The notes under the pieces are model-generated. The model saw only the letters and a program-made list of their open reading frames with translations. It made no database searches and had not been told where the DNA came from. From CSP1-4 sp963777975 (GTDB taxonomy: Bacteria; Chloroflexota; Limnocylindria; Limnocylindrales; CSP1-4), in the NCBI GenBank assembly GCA_963777975.1, contig CAVZSO010000013.1, forward strand, positions 1-64,000: a DNA stretch of 64,000 nt, read 5' to 3'. The position numbers and the translations under genes are program-made. Positions 1-10,084 of the stretch are shown piece by piece. Numbering within the stretch: the stretch's first letter is position 1; each line of letters starts with the position of its first letter.

Positions 1-17
1 CCTGTCAGCCTAGTCGC

Positions 18-782
18 GTGCTCCGCGCCGCTTATGTCGACATGGACGGGACCCTGCTGGGCCGCCACGCGTCGCTGTTCCACGACGGCGACGGGGCGTT
101 CACGATGCTCGGCGCGAGGGCGCTCGAAGCCTGCGCGCGGGCCGACGTCGAGGTCGTGCCGTATTCGGGGCGCCGGCGGTCGACGCTGCTGGTGAATGCG
201 GTCATGCTGGGCGTGCGGTCGTGGATCTTCGAGGCGGGCTGCGGGATGGTCTTGGACAGCAGGAACTGCAACTGCTCACTGAAGAGATCGATGACTCGGG
301 CGCCAACGCGCTGCTTTTTGGAGCGGTTCGCGCTCGAGATGTATGACCCGTGGAACCGGGGGCGCGAGTCGTCTCGTCTCTACCTCGGGTTCGGCGTCGG
401 GGTGGCGGAGGCCGACGAACTGCTCATCAAGGAAGGGTTCGGGGCGTTCCGGCTGGTCGACAACGGCGTGATGCACGGGGCCGCGGCCGGCGGGCGGGCC
501 TACCACTTGGTTCCGCGCTCGGTCTCCAAGGCGGCAGCGGTGGCGCGGCACATGCAGGCGCGCGGCTTCGTCGGGGACGAGGTCATCGCGGTCGGCGACT
601 CGATGGAGGACCTCGGGTCAGCCTCCGCCGTCGGCACGTTCTGGCTCGTGGCGAACGCCGAGCCCGCGGTCCACGACGCCGCGCGCGGGATGGAGAACGT
701 GCGGGTGGCCGAGGGCTCCAACGGCGCGGGCGTCTACGAGGCGATCGTCGCGGAGCTCGCTGAGAGGCGCACGGGCTCGTAA
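18..782 (+). CDS. HAD-superfamily hydrolase
   Basis: Predicted cytosolic phosphatase of the haloacid dehalogenase superfamily, 254 residues. Motif I is DMDGT at residues 8-12 with the two catalytic aspartates; the motif II serine is at about 50 (PYSGR); motif IV is GDSMED at about 193-198. Between them lies a cap region of the Cof/sucrose-phosphatase (C2) size. The start is GTG, chosen because motif I normally begins within ten residues of the N-terminus. The gene sits at the window edge, so upstream partners are unknown. A sugar-phosphate or phosphoglycerate phosphatase role is typical of the family, but the substrate cannot be read from the sequence. Confidence 0.8.
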   Translation: MLRAAYVDMDGTLLGRHASLFHDGDGAFTMLGARALEACARADVEVVPYSGRRRSTLLVNAVMLGVRSWIFEAGCGMVLDSRNCNCSLKRSMTRAPTRCFLERFALEMYDPWNRGRESSRLYLGFGVGVAEADELLIKEGFGAFRLVDNGVMHGAAAGGRAYHLVPRSVSKAAAVARHMQARGFVGDEVIAVGDSMEDLGSASAVGTFWLVANAEPAVHDAARGMENVRVAEGSNGAGVYEAIVAELAERRTGS

Positions 783-898
783 CGACTCTGTTGAGGGTTT
801 GTGCCGGGAGCCGGCGAACGGCGGCTGGTGAGGGAGGGTGTTCGGGTGTGGACCGCGGGTTTTTGCCGTCCCGAAGCGCCGGCCGAGGTCGCGGTCGA

Positions 899-924
899 CG
901 AAACTCGCGTGTGGGCGAGTTTCG
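899..924. terminator. perfect 10-bp inverted repeat, probable terminator or operator
   Basis: CGAAACTCGC and GCGAGTTTCG are exact reverse complements separated by six bases, followed by a short T-rich stretch (TGTTTC). It lies 117 nt after the HAD gene and 55 nt before the next probable start. An intrinsic terminator for the upstream gene is the simplest reading. An operator for the downstream gene is the alternative. Confidence 0.5.
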
Positions 925-978
925 TGTTTCGCGGGGTTCGGAGGGGTCTCCGATGGCGGTAACTCGCGCGCTGGGCCC

Positions 979-1826
979 GTGTTCGCCGCCGCACAGCGCC
1001 AGCACGGGGTGGTCAGCACGACGCAGCTACTCGCGGCCGGGTGGGACAAGGACGCGATCGCTCGCCGCGTCGCGAGCGGGTACCTGCGGCGCCTGCATCA
1101 CGGCGTCTACCTCGTAGCCCCGCTTCAGAGCCCGCACGCGCGCGCGATGGCGGCGGTACTCGCCACCGACGGGATCGTGTCCTCCTACCCAAGCGCCGTT
1201 CTCTGGGATTGGCGCCCACCTCGTGAGGGCCCCATGCACGTGATCGCCACCGGCCGCACCCGACCCGGGCTCGTCGTGCACCACACCACCCTGCACCCAA
1301 GCGACATCACCCGCCGCCACGGCATCCCCACCACTTCCGCCGCCAGAACCCTCCTGGACCTCGCCGCCACCGAACCCACCGCCGAACTGGAGCGGGCGCT
1401 CAACGAGGCGGGACTCCAGCGGCGCGTCAGCCCTCATTCCCTCAATGAGCAGTTCAGCCGTTACCCACGCCATCGAGGAACAGCAGCATTGAAGAAGGCC
1501 ACCACCACCGAGCCCCGGCTGACCCGCTCCGACCTCGAGCGCATCGCCCTCGGCCTGGTCCGCAGAGCGCGCCTGCCCGAGCCCGAGACGAACGTCCGCA
1601 TCGAGGGCTACGAGGTCGACCTCGTCTGGCGAGACCACGGACTCATAGTCGAGATCGACAGCTGGGCCTTCCACTCGATGCGCCGTTCGTTCGAGCAGAC
1701 CGCCGCCGGGACCAGCGACTCACCACTGCCGGTTACCGAGTGATCCGTATCACCGACCGTCAGCTGACGAACGAGCCGGAGCTCGTCGTCGCCACCCTCA
1801 CCCGCGCGCTCGCGCTACCGCGCTGA
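979..1826 (+). CDS. AbiEi-antitoxin-like / DUF559 protein (frameshifted)
   Basis: The N-terminal third (start VFAAAQRQHGVVSTTQLLAAG) matches the winged-helix 'type IV toxin-antitoxin AbiEi family' fold common in actinobacteria. The C-terminal part has a DUF559-type endonuclease-like core (YEVDLVWRDHGLIVEIDS). The reading frame is lost after RRSFEQ: restoring one G near 1691-1695 gives FEADRRRDQRLTTAGYRVIR and runs to a stop at 1824-1826, a classical DUF559 ending. As printed, the frame ends early at 1743. GTG at 979 is preferred because the upstream residues are low-complexity. Despite the family name, such stand-alone proteins have no proven antitoxin role, and no toxin gene is adjacent. The 3' end overlaps the convergent decarboxylase by 29 bp. 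Confidence 0.7.
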
Positions 1827-3132
1827 GGATCGCGTCGGCGCTCATGTCGATATCGGCCTCCGTGGTCGACCAGTTCGAGACGGAGAAGCGCAGCGCCGGC
1901 CGGCCGTGCCAGACCGTGCCGCCGGCCCAGAACGTGCCCTCCTGCTGGAGCTCGCGGATCACGTCCTCCCCAACCCCGAGCAGGACCTGGTTGAGCACCA
2001 CGTCGTTGAGCACCTCGACCTCACCCTCGACACGCGAAGCCAGCCGGCGCGCGAGCGCGCAGTTGCGCTCCACCAACGCCGCGACGCCGTCGCGCCCCAG
2101 CGACCGCAGCGCCGCGTAGACCGCGAACCCCCGGCCCCGGCGCGAGGCCTCCGGGGCCCAGTCGGAGTTCGAGCGCGAGGAGGCGTCGCGGACGAGGTAG
2201 GCGGCGCTCATGCCCATCGCGGCGGCGTGCGCGGCCGGGTCGCGGACCGCTACGACGCCGCAGTCGTAGGGGACGTTCAGCCACTTGTGGCCGTCGGTCG
2301 CCCACGAGTCGCAATCCGCGTGGCCCTCGGTGAGCCCCGCGAGCGCCGGGCTGGCGGCGGCCCAGAGGCCGAAGGCGCCGTCGACGTGCACCCACGCGCC
2401 GTGCTCGTGCGCGGCGGCGGCGATCTCCCCCAAAGGGTCGATCGCGCCGCTGTTGACGTTGCCCGCCTGCGCGCACACGATCGCCGGGCCGTCGAGGTGC
2501 AGCGCGTCGGCGCGCATCGCGCCCTGGTCGTCGGCAGGCACGACCTCGACCTGCGCGCGCCCGATCCCGAGCAGCCGCAGTGCGCGCCACAGCGTCACGT
2601 GCGCCTCACCGCCCGCGAACACCTTCAGCGGCGGCGCGCCCTGCAGACCCTGCTCCTCCACGTCCCAGCCCGCGCGCGCCAACAATGCGTGGCGTGCGGC
2701 GGCGAGCCCGGTGACGTTGGCCATCTGCGCGCCGGTGGTGAGGCCGACGCTGCACTCGGCTGGGAGGCGGAGCACGTCGAGCAGCCACTCGCACGCGACC
2801 TCCTCGACCACCGACGCGGCGGGCGAGGAGACCGCGCTGAACGAGTTCTGATCCCACGCCGAGGTGAGCCAGTCGGCGGCGAGCGCCGCGGGTAGCGCAC
2901 CGCCGGTGACGAAGCCGAAGTAGCGCGGACCGGGCGAGGCGACGAGCCCGGGCGACGCGCCGCGCGCCAGCTCCTCCACCACCTGCTCGGGCGGCACGCC
3001 CGTCTCGGGCAGAGGGCCGCCGAGCGACGCGCGCAGCTCGTCGAAGCCGGCGATCGGCCCGGCGTGACGGTCGCCGATCGCGTCGAGGTGCTCTGCCGCG
3101 AGCTCCGCGGTCCGAGCCAGGAGGTCTCTCAT
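1798..3132 (-). CDS. PLP-dependent group II decarboxylase-like protein
   Basis: About 444 residues, fold-type I PLP enzyme of the aromatic amino acid/glutamate decarboxylase family. Visible hallmarks are the GPRYFGFVTGG substrate-loop segment near residue 80, the aspartate-containing HVDGAFG segment, and the Schiff-base lysine in DGHKWLNVPYDCG. The ATG at 3132 is favoured over more upstream codons because the family begins with an RDLLARTAELAAEHLD-like helix. The start lies only 35 bp from the divergent start at 3167, so the two genes share a short promoter region. The amino acid substrate is not predictable. Members of this branch are often annotated as aspartate aminotransferase family proteins. 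Confidence 0.8.
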   Translation of the reverse strand: MRDLLARTAELAAEHLDAIGDRHAGPIAGFDELRASLGGPLPETGVPPEQVVEELARGASPGLVASPGPRYFGFVTGGALPAALAADWLTSAWDQNSFSAVSSPAASVVEEVACEWLLDVLRLPAECSVGLTTGAQMANVTGLAAARHALLARAGWDVEEQGLQGAPPLKVFAGGEAHVTLWRALRLLGIGRAQVEVVPADDQGAMRADALHLDGPAIVCAQAGNVNSGAIDPLGEIAAAAHEHGAWVHVDGAFGLWAAASPALAGLTEGHADCDSWATDGHKWLNVPYDCGVVAVRDPAAHAAAMGMSAAYLVRDASSRSNSDWAPEASRRGRGFAVYAALRSLGRDGVAALVERNCALARRLASRVEGEVEVLNDVVLNQVLLGVGEDVIRELQQEGTFWAGGTVWHGRPALRFSVSNWSTTEADIDMSADAILSAVARARG

Positions 3133-3166
3133 GCGGCGCTCACGAGCGGAGCGTATTCCTCCCGGC

Positions 3167-3811
3167 ATGCTTGCCACCACCGCCATAACGCTCGCGCTCG
3201 TCGGCGCCGGCCCTACCGTCGACAACCCGTGGTTCCCGCTGCCGGTCGGACGCCACTGGACCTACCGCGAGGGCAACGTCCGCACGGTCGTCACCGTCAC
3301 CGGACGGACGAGACTGATGGCCGACGGGGTCGTCGCCCGCGTCGTGCACGACGAGTCGCGTGAGCGCGGCGTCCCGGTCGAGATCACCGACGACTATTAC
3401 GCCCAGGACGCCAAGGGAACCGTCTGGTACATGGGCGAGGCGACGACCGCCTACGAGAAGGGCAAGCCGGCCTCGACGGAGGGCTCATGGGAGGCGGGCG
3501 TCAACGGCGCGCGGCCCGGCGTGATCATGCCCGCGCACCCCAGGGTTGGCATGGCCTACCGGCAGGAGTTCCTCAGAGGCCACGCCGAGGACCGCGCGAA
3601 GATCGTCTCGCTCAACCAGCGCGTGAAGGTGCCGTTGCGGCGCTTCCGCCACACGCTGATGACGCTCGAGACCACGCGGCTCGAGCCCGACGTGCTGGAG
3701 GTGAAGTTCTACGCGCGCGGCGTCGGGGTGGTGCTCGCCGTCGGGCTGTCGGGCGAGGCCGACCGCGAGGTGCTGACCGCTATGGGAGGCGGCCGAACCA
3801 GGCGAGGCTGA
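3167..3811 (+). CDS. conserved exported protein (DNPWFPL type)
   Basis: About 214 residues. A short hydrophobic N-terminus (MLATTAITLALVGAGP) looks like a signal peptide. It is followed by DNPWFPLPVGRHWTYREG, a signature I associate with small secreted beta-rich proteins of actinobacteria such as Solirubrobacterales. The rest is predicted mainly beta-strand with no catalytic motif. The first possible ATG (3131) overlaps the divergent decarboxylase start, so ATG 3167 is chosen, which also gives the cleaner signal sequence. The last residues (MGGGRTRRG) look unlike the family and coincide with a possible contig junction. Function unknown. Confidence 0.6.
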   Translation: MLATTAITLALVGAGPTVDNPWFPLPVGRHWTYREGNVRTVVTVTGRTRLMADGVVARVVHDESRERGVPVEITDDYYAQDAKGTVWYMGEATTAYEKGKPASTEGSWEAGVNGARPGVIMPAHPRVGMAYRQEFLRGHAEDRAKIVSLNQRVKVPLRRFRHTLMTLETTRLEPDVLEVKFYARGVGVVLAVGLSGEADREVLTAMGGGRTRRG

Positions 3812-4006
3812 GGCCGCCGCCGAGCAGCAGCAGCACCAGCCCGCCGCCGGCACCCGCGATCGCGTCCAGCACGAGATCCTCGTCCTCCAACGCGAGCGCA
3901 ATGAGCTCGATCGCCGCCTCGACACCGAGACGTTGCTTTCCAAGACCTCGCGGCGCACCGCCGCATCCACCCCGTAGACCCAGCCGAAGCCCCAGGAGGA
4001 CCACCG

Positions 4007-5693
<1,687 letters not shown>

Positions 5694-5727
5694 GGCAAGC
5701 GCGGAGTAGGGCGCTCAGCTCGTCCGA

Positions 5728-5733
5728 TACCAT
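5728..5733 (+). promoter_or_regulatory. -10-like hexamer TACCAT, leaderless start
   Basis: TACCAT ends six bases before the ATG at 5740, with no Shine-Dalgarno between them. The same geometry recurs at several other genes here. This supports ATG 5740 as the true start of the following frameshifted gene. Confidence 0.45.
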
Positions 5734-5739
5734 CGCCCC

Positions 5740-7153
5740 ATGGACGACAACGCCGACGCTAGGGACATGCTCGGGCCGACCCGGTCACGCAGCCATCGGA
5801 CGCGGCCGCGTTGCCTGCGGGCGATGTCCATCCACCGATCGATCCAGCGGACCTCGTCCGTTTCGACCCCACGTGGTGCCTCTTCTGGGGCAAGCGCGTG
5901 CGCAGCAGGCAACTCGAAACCTGGATCCCATATCTGCGCCGCAGCCGACACCGCTACCTGATCATGTCAGGCGAGGATCGGTTCATGGCGGACGACCTCG
6001 AAAAGATCGCGGCGCTGCCCAACGTCATGGTCGTGGCACCCTTCGCGCTCGCCATCGACTGGCTGCGTGCCTTGCCGCGGTTCCGCGGCTTCCTGTACAT
6101 CGGGTCGCAGCCGGAGAACTTCCGGACGGTCAACCACCTCGGACACAAGACGCACGTCTACATCGGCCACGGAGAGAGCGGCAAGGGCACCAGCGGCTAC
6201 CGGACCGGGTCGCTCTATGACGCGGTGCTCGTCGCCAGCTACGGCGCGGTCGGCCAATTCCCGCGCGTCATCCGCCGCTTCGTGTGGGGTGGCGCGATGG
6301 CCATCGGGACGTCCCTCGTCGAGGGTATCCACAAGGACGTTTGGACGGAACCGCGGCCCGTCCGGACCATCCTCTATGCGCCGACGTGGGAGTCCTATAG
6401 CGAGCGTGGGGACTACACCTCGCTCGATGATGTCGCACCGGTCCTGACGCGGCTGATGCCGACGCTGACCGAGCGTGGCATCCAGGTCATCTTCCGTCCC
6501 CATCTGGGCACAGGCCTGCGACGGCCCGGCTTGCGAGCCCTCCGCGATGCGCTCTACGCGGCCGGCGCAGAAGCCGATGTCAGCAAGGCAGATGCGTTCG
6601 CCCGCGCCGACGTCCTGATCAGCGATGTCTCCGGCGTGACCGCAGAGTTCCTGTTCACAGAGAAGCCCACGATCCTGCCGGTCACGGCGAACCTGGCGTC
6701 GCCGGATCGCGGCCCGGCCTGGCTCGATGCCGAGTATCCGTGGGTCTACCGCTGGCAGACGACAGCCTCGGGTCCCACCACGAACGCAGTCCCGACTCCG
6801 GCGCGCCGACCCGGCCGCGACTCCGGCCGCCGACGCGGCCGCGACTCCGGCCGCCGACCCGGCCGCCATCCTCCTGGCCTTGCTGGCGACGATCGAGACC
6901 AGTGACCCGATGCGTGAAGCCCGGGCGAAGGCGGCGGCCAGCATGTTCCGCGGCCACCGATCGCTCGATGAGGCGCGTCGAGACCTTCGAGATCGCCCTC
7001 GCGATCGCTTCGCGCTCGGGCTGGCGGGCGCGCAGCATCCCCCTGCGTTTCCCGTTCGAGGTCCAGCGGTTCCGCGCCCGGCTCCTCCGTCGCCGACGCC
7101 GAGGGCCGCGCGCCCGAAGCGCCTCCACCGGTCGACCGACGACATCGGGCTGA
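5740..7153 (+). CDS. CDP-glycerol glycerophosphotransferase-like protein (multiply frameshifted)
   Basis: Resembles the TagB/TagF glycerophosphotransferase family, which transfers polyol phosphates to cell-surface polymers. Recognisable segments include LYAPTWE, a conserved motif of the nucleotide-binding half, IQVIFRPHLG, and DVLISDVSGVTAEFLFTEKP. The longest intact stretch begins at a TTG (5811), but the promoter geometry points to ATG 5740 in another frame. At the 3' side the frame changes near 6775-6790 and again near 6976: after YPWVYRW the natural continuation ADPAATPA...TSDPMREARAKAA and then ETFEIALAIASR lie in different frames. The corrected protein would be about 470 residues. The internal Ala/Pro linker is encoded by a 24-bp tandem repeat. 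Confidence 0.6.
6805..6867 (+). repeat. 24-bp tandem repeat, 2.6 copies, in-gene
   Basis: The unit GCCGACCCGGCCGCGACTCC followed by GGCC occurs at 6805-6828, again at 6829-6852 with one substitution, and partly from 6853. In the frame of the downstream half it encodes an Ala/Pro/Thr/Asp-rich linker. It lies where the frame changes in the glycerophosphotransferase-like gene, so it may have caused slippage or a mis-assembled copy number. Confidence 0.8.
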
Positions 7154-7163
7154 TCCGCCAGCC

Positions 7164-7820
7164 GTGACGGCCGCGGCGCTGCTCTGCCTGCTGATCGCGA
7201 TCGGCGCTGCCATCACCGACTGGGTCGCGGTCGGGACCGGCCGCCAGCGCCTCGAGTTCGTCGCTAAGCCGGCGGTCATGGTCGCGCTGGTGGGCCTGGC
7301 TGTGACCCTCGTGCCGGGCTCCTCCGCTAGCGAGGCCGCGCGACCCTGGTTCGTGGCCGCGCTTGCGCTTTCGCTCGTCGGCGACGTCCTCCTCATGCTG
7401 CCCCGCGAGCGCTTCGTGGGCGGCCTCGTCGCCTTCCTGGTCGCGCACCTCGCCTACATCGTCGGGCTGGTGGCGATCGTCGTCACCGGCGCGCTCGTCG
7501 CGGTCGGCGTCCTGGTCGGGCTCGTCGTGGTCTTGGCGACCATCGTCCTCGTCGGATGGCCGATCGTCAGGGCGGTCCGCGTCGGGCGTCCGCGTCTGGT
7601 GGTACCGGTCGTTGCCTACCTGGTCGTCATCTCGAGCATGGTCGTCGTCGCCTGTGCGACCGGCCGGTCGGTGGCGATCACTGGCGCGCTCCTGTTCTAC
7701 GCCTCGGATGCCATCCTCGCCTGGGATCGGTTCGTGACGCCGAAACGCTGGGGCCGCGTGGCGACGCACGTCACCTATCACACGGGACAGGCGCTCCTCG
7801 TGCTCTCGCTGCTCGGCTAG
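7164..7820 (+). CDS. YhhN/TMEM86 family membrane protein
   Basis: 218 residues with about seven or eight hydrophobic segments and almost no soluble domain. The conserved acidic residues in SLVGDVLLMLP (about residues 70-80) and FYASDAILAWDRF (about 178-190) are the hallmarks of the YhhN/TMEM86 family. Eukaryotic members hydrolyse lysoplasmalogen; bacterial activity is mostly untested. The start is GTG at 7164, ten bases after the end of the preceding gene, so the two may be co-transcribed. The gene converges on the sulfurtransferase, whose present frame overlaps its 3' end. Confidence 0.75.
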   Translation: MTAAALLCLLIAIGAAITDWVAVGTGRQRLEFVAKPAVMVALVGLAVTLVPGSSASEAARPWFVAALALSLVGDVLLMLPRERFVGGLVAFLVAHLAYIVGLVAIVVTGALVAVGVLVGLVVVLATIVLVGWPIVRAVRVGRPRLVVPVVAYLVVISSMVVVACATGRSVAITGALLFYASDAILAWDRFVTPKRWGRVATHVTYHTGQALLVLSLLG

Positions 7821-8718
7821 GTCGGGGTCCGCGGCGTCTTGTGGGTGGATTGCCCCGGTTCTGGACCCGGTCGCGACCGGCATCCCGGATCGGCTCCAGT
7901 CGCTGTACGAGCCGACATAGACGAGCGGCGCCGGCAGCCCCGCGACCCGTAGCGCGATGCGCGTTCTGGCAGGCGGTGATGCCGCTACCGCACGACGTCA
8001 CCACGTCCGACCCCGACGGCGCAGGCCCGCCGGGCTCCGTGCCATGGATCCCGAGGCCTGAGAACCGCGCCTCGAGCACCTCGGGTGGCAAGAAGCGGCC
8101 GTCCGGGGCAAGGTTGCCCCCGGTCGGGGCGTTCAGGGCGGTGGGGATGTGACCGGCGACGGGGTCGATCGGCTCGACCTCACCTCGATAGCGCTCCGGC
8201 GCTCGCGCATCCAGCAGGACGACGCTGCCGAGACGATCGGTGAGCGTGGAGCGGTCGATGACGCGGCTCCATCGATCGGCCAGTGCCAGGGTTGCAGGAG
8301 GCCACGATGGGACGTCGGTCGTGAGCGGCAGGCCGGCCGCCGTCCAGGAGCCGATGCCGCCGTCGAGAAGATGGGCATGTCGATGACCGAGGTCGTCGAG
8401 CATCCACCAGAGCCGCGCCGCATAGCCGCCGCCGACGTCGTCGTAGACAACGACCGTGTCGTCCGTACCGATCCCGAGGGTGCCGAGGCGGGTGGCAAAG
8501 GCGACGGGGTCGGGGAGGGGATGACGCCCGGGCGCGCCAAAGCCGTCGGGGTCGGCCAGGTCGGTATCCATGTCCAGATGGATCGCGCCGGGGATGTGAC
8601 CGGCGTGGTAGGCGGCACGGCCCACCCCGGGCTGACCAAGCGTCCAGCGGACATCGACGACGCGCAGGTCTGGGTCGCCGATGTGCTCCTGCAGCTCGGC
8701 GACCGTCCACAGGATCAT
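7771..8718 (-). CDS. sseA: two-domain sulfurtransferase (thiosulfate/3-mercaptopyruvate), frameshifted near C-terminus
   Basis: Tandem rhodanese protein. The N-terminal inactive domain carries DVRWTLGQPGVGRAAYHAGH and PGAIHLDMDTDLADP; the second domain carries LLDARAPERYRGEVEPIDP and the active-site loop VTSCGSGITACQNA with the catalytic cysteine (CGSGITA is the mercaptopyruvate/thiosulfate type). One extra G at about 7959-7961 destroys the last 30 residues. Deleting it restores IALRVAGLPAPLVYVGSYSDWS, the normal family ending. Past that point no stop appears in the corrected frame until well inside the neighbour, so a second error near 7830-7870 is likely and the true end is uncertain. The printed frame stops at 7771. 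ATG 8718 has a CATACT box six bases upstream. Confidence 0.8.
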   Translation of the reverse strand: MILWTVAELQEHIGDPDLRVVDVRWTLGQPGVGRAAYHAGHIPGAIHLDMDTDLADPDGFGAPGRHPLPDPVAFATRLGTLGIGTDDTVVVYDDVGGGYAARLWWMLDDLGHRHAHLLDGGIGSWTAAGLPLTTDVPSWPPATLALADRWSRVIDRSTLTDRLGSVVLLDARAPERYRGEVEPIDPVAGHIPTALNAPTGGNLAPDGRFLPPEVLEARFSGLGIHGTEPGGPAPSGSDVVTSCGSGITACQNAHRATGRGAAGAARLCRLVQRLEPIRDAGRDRVQNRGNPPTRRRGPRPSRAARARGAPVPCDR

Positions 8719-8724
8719 GCGCTG

Positions 8725-8730
8725 AGTATG
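8725..8730 (-). promoter_or_regulatory. -10-like hexamer CATACT, leaderless start of sulfurtransferase
   Basis: Read on the minus strand, CATACT ends six bases before the ATG of the sulfurtransferase and no ribosome-binding purine tract intervenes. Confidence 0.45.
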
Positions 8731-8804
8731 CCCCGCCACGACGCCGAGCGGCGCTCTGCTCCGTCCTGGGCTTCGGTCTATCCCGCGCTTCGCTCCATCC
8801 GCGG

Positions 8805-8810
8805 TACTGT
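8805..8810 (+). promoter_or_regulatory. -10-like hexamer TACTGT, leaderless start of VOC gene
   Basis: TACTGT ends six bases before ATG 8817; no Shine-Dalgarno is present. It is divergent from the sulfurtransferase promoter 75-80 bp away, so the two genes share an intergenic control region. Confidence 0.45.
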
Positions 8811-8816
8811 TCGGCG

Positions 8817-9215
8817 ATGCCAGGCCCGTTCGAGCAGCTCGACTTCCTGTACATGCCGAGCCGCGACGTGGCTGCCGACGCCAAGTATTGGACCGAGGTC
8901 CTCGGTGGCAACCTGATCTTCGCGGTCGACGGCATGGGCACGCGGGTGGCGATGGTCGAGCTGACGCCCACGCCGCCGCGCATCCTGCTGGCCGGTCATC
9001 TCGACGGCGAGGCGCCGGTGCTCGTCTACCGCGTGGCGGACCTGCGCGGCGCAATGAAGGAGCTGGAGGCCCGTGGCTGGAAGCGGGCCGGAACCTTCGA
9101 GATCCCGTTCGGGCCCGTTTGCTCGTTCGTCGCGCCAGGCGGCCAGCACGTCGCGATCTACGAGCGTTCGCGGCCAGAGGTGGAGGCGCACTTCGCCGGT
9201 CGATTCGACTTCTGA
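8817..9215 (+). CDS. VOC (glyoxalase/bleomycin-resistance-like) family protein
   Basis: 132 residues, a single vicinal-oxygen-chelate module built from two beta-alpha-beta-beta-beta repeats. The first begins EQLDFLYMPSRDVAADAKYW. The second contains LVYRVADLRGAMKELEARGW and ends with FVAPGGQHVAIYERSRPE, where the late glutamate is the usual metal ligand. The family includes isomerases, dioxygenases and drug-binding proteins; sequence alone does not choose between them. The gene stands alone upstream of a tRNA. Confidence 0.8.
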   Translation: MPGPFEQLDFLYMPSRDVAADAKYWTEVLGGNLIFAVDGMGTRVAMVELTPTPPRILLAGHLDGEAPVLVYRVADLRGAMKELEARGWKRAGTFEIPFGPVCSFVAPGGQHVAIYERSRPEVEAHFAGRFDF

Positions 9216-9354
9216 GTCGGTCGGCACGATCGCCAAAGCGGCCGGCCCGGAGGGCTTCCGTGCCGGCCACCCAGGTCGGTCGTGAAGGCGGTCTCTGGTA
9301 TCCTTCCGCGCGGCGCCGCGATGGCGCCCCGATCGTCTCCCGACGGTCATTCGC

Positions 9355-9429
9355 TCCGGCGTAGCTCAGTGGTAGAGCGGGCGGCTGTTAACCGCTTGGT
9401 CGTAGGTTCGAATCCTACCGCCGGAGCCA
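9355..9429 (+). tRNA. tRNA-Asn (anticodon GTT)
   Basis: Complete cloverleaf. The acceptor arm TCCGGCG (9355-9361) pairs with CGCCGGA (9419-9425). The D stem is GCTC/GAGC (9364-9367 with 9375-9378). The anticodon stem is GGCGG/CCGCT with loop CTGTTAA, placing anticodon GTT at 9387-9389. The T arm contains GGTTCGAATCC. Discriminator G and the CCA end are encoded. A TATCCT box at 9299-9304 may be its promoter. Confidence 0.97.
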
Positions 9430-10065
9430 CTTTTCCGTGATGCCTTCAGAAGCCGGCGCGAACGCGCTCCAGCCGTCGAGGGTGAGATCCAGACCGAACG
9501 CGAACTCGACATCGTCGTCGCACGGCCCCAGGACGCCCTCGTGACTGGCCGCCAGGGCCAGCTCAGTGACCCGTGGGTATGCCGCCAGCGCTCGCAGCAT
9601 GGCCGCCGGATCGGGTGGGGGTCCGCAGGCCCGGGCTCTTCGAACAGGTCCTGGGTGAACCCGAAGATCCGGCTGCCTAGCACGTGGAGGGTGTGATGGG
9701 CCAGCTCGATCGAGAAGCCGCCTTCGTGGAGCGTCGCCAGGAGGGACTCGATGTAGGCCAGGCATGCGGGGCCGCCCGTGCCGCGCTCCTCGAGGACACG
9801 CCTGGCCCACGGGTGCCGGAGCATCACCAGGCGCGCCGCCATCGCCTGCTGGCGGAGGTTTGTCTTCCAGTCGACCTCTGGGACGGCCGTTCGATCTGAC
9901 CAACGATCACCTCGACGAGGCCGTCAGTAGGTCGTCCTTGCCGGTGACGTGGCGAAGGGCATCGCGTCGACCGAGCTCCTGGCCGAGCTTGCGCATGCTC
10001 AGGGCCCTGCCGCACACGGCGAGGCTCGACGGCGCGAATCACTCGGGCCCTTCGTCGGGGACGGC
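9415..10065 (-). pseudogene. TetR-family regulator with TetR_C-type domain, multiply frameshifted
   Basis: Pieces of one regulator lie in all three minus-strand frames. A helix-turn-helix region (RALSMRKLGQELG, then RHVTGKDDLLT and LVEVIVGQIER) lies at about 9890-10045. A central all-alpha segment (LVMLRHPWARRVLEERGTGG ... FGFTQDLFEEPG) lies at 9640-9842. The C-terminus (AAYPRVTELALAASHEGVLG ... FAFGLDLTLDGWSAF) lies at 9430-9610. The order and character match TetR repressors of the class with a large C-terminal ligand domain. At least four frame changes are needed, so this is either a true pseudogene or a heavily mis-read gene. Its present last frame runs into the tRNA-Asn 3' end, so the natural stop is also lost. 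Confidence 0.65.
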
Positions 10066-10084
10066 GTCAACCTGGTCTCGGTCG

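Noticed and set aside
979..1826. A toxin-antitoxin system from the AbiEi-like gene
   Set aside because: No AbiEii-type nucleotidyltransferase lies next to it; stand-alone AbiEi/DUF559 proteins are common and not proven antitoxins.
3780..3920. Hydrophobic C-terminal tail on the minus strand
   Set aside because: Looks like a genuine membrane tail but has no gene body or start before the sigma factor; kept only as evidence for a possible junction.
5967..7883. Long minus-strand open frame opposite the glycerophosphotransferase-like and YhhN genes
   Set aside because: Low-complexity Arg/Asp/His-rich translation with no domain; it is an antisense shadow of GC-rich coding DNA, although its far end carries the shifted C-terminus of the sulfurtransferase.
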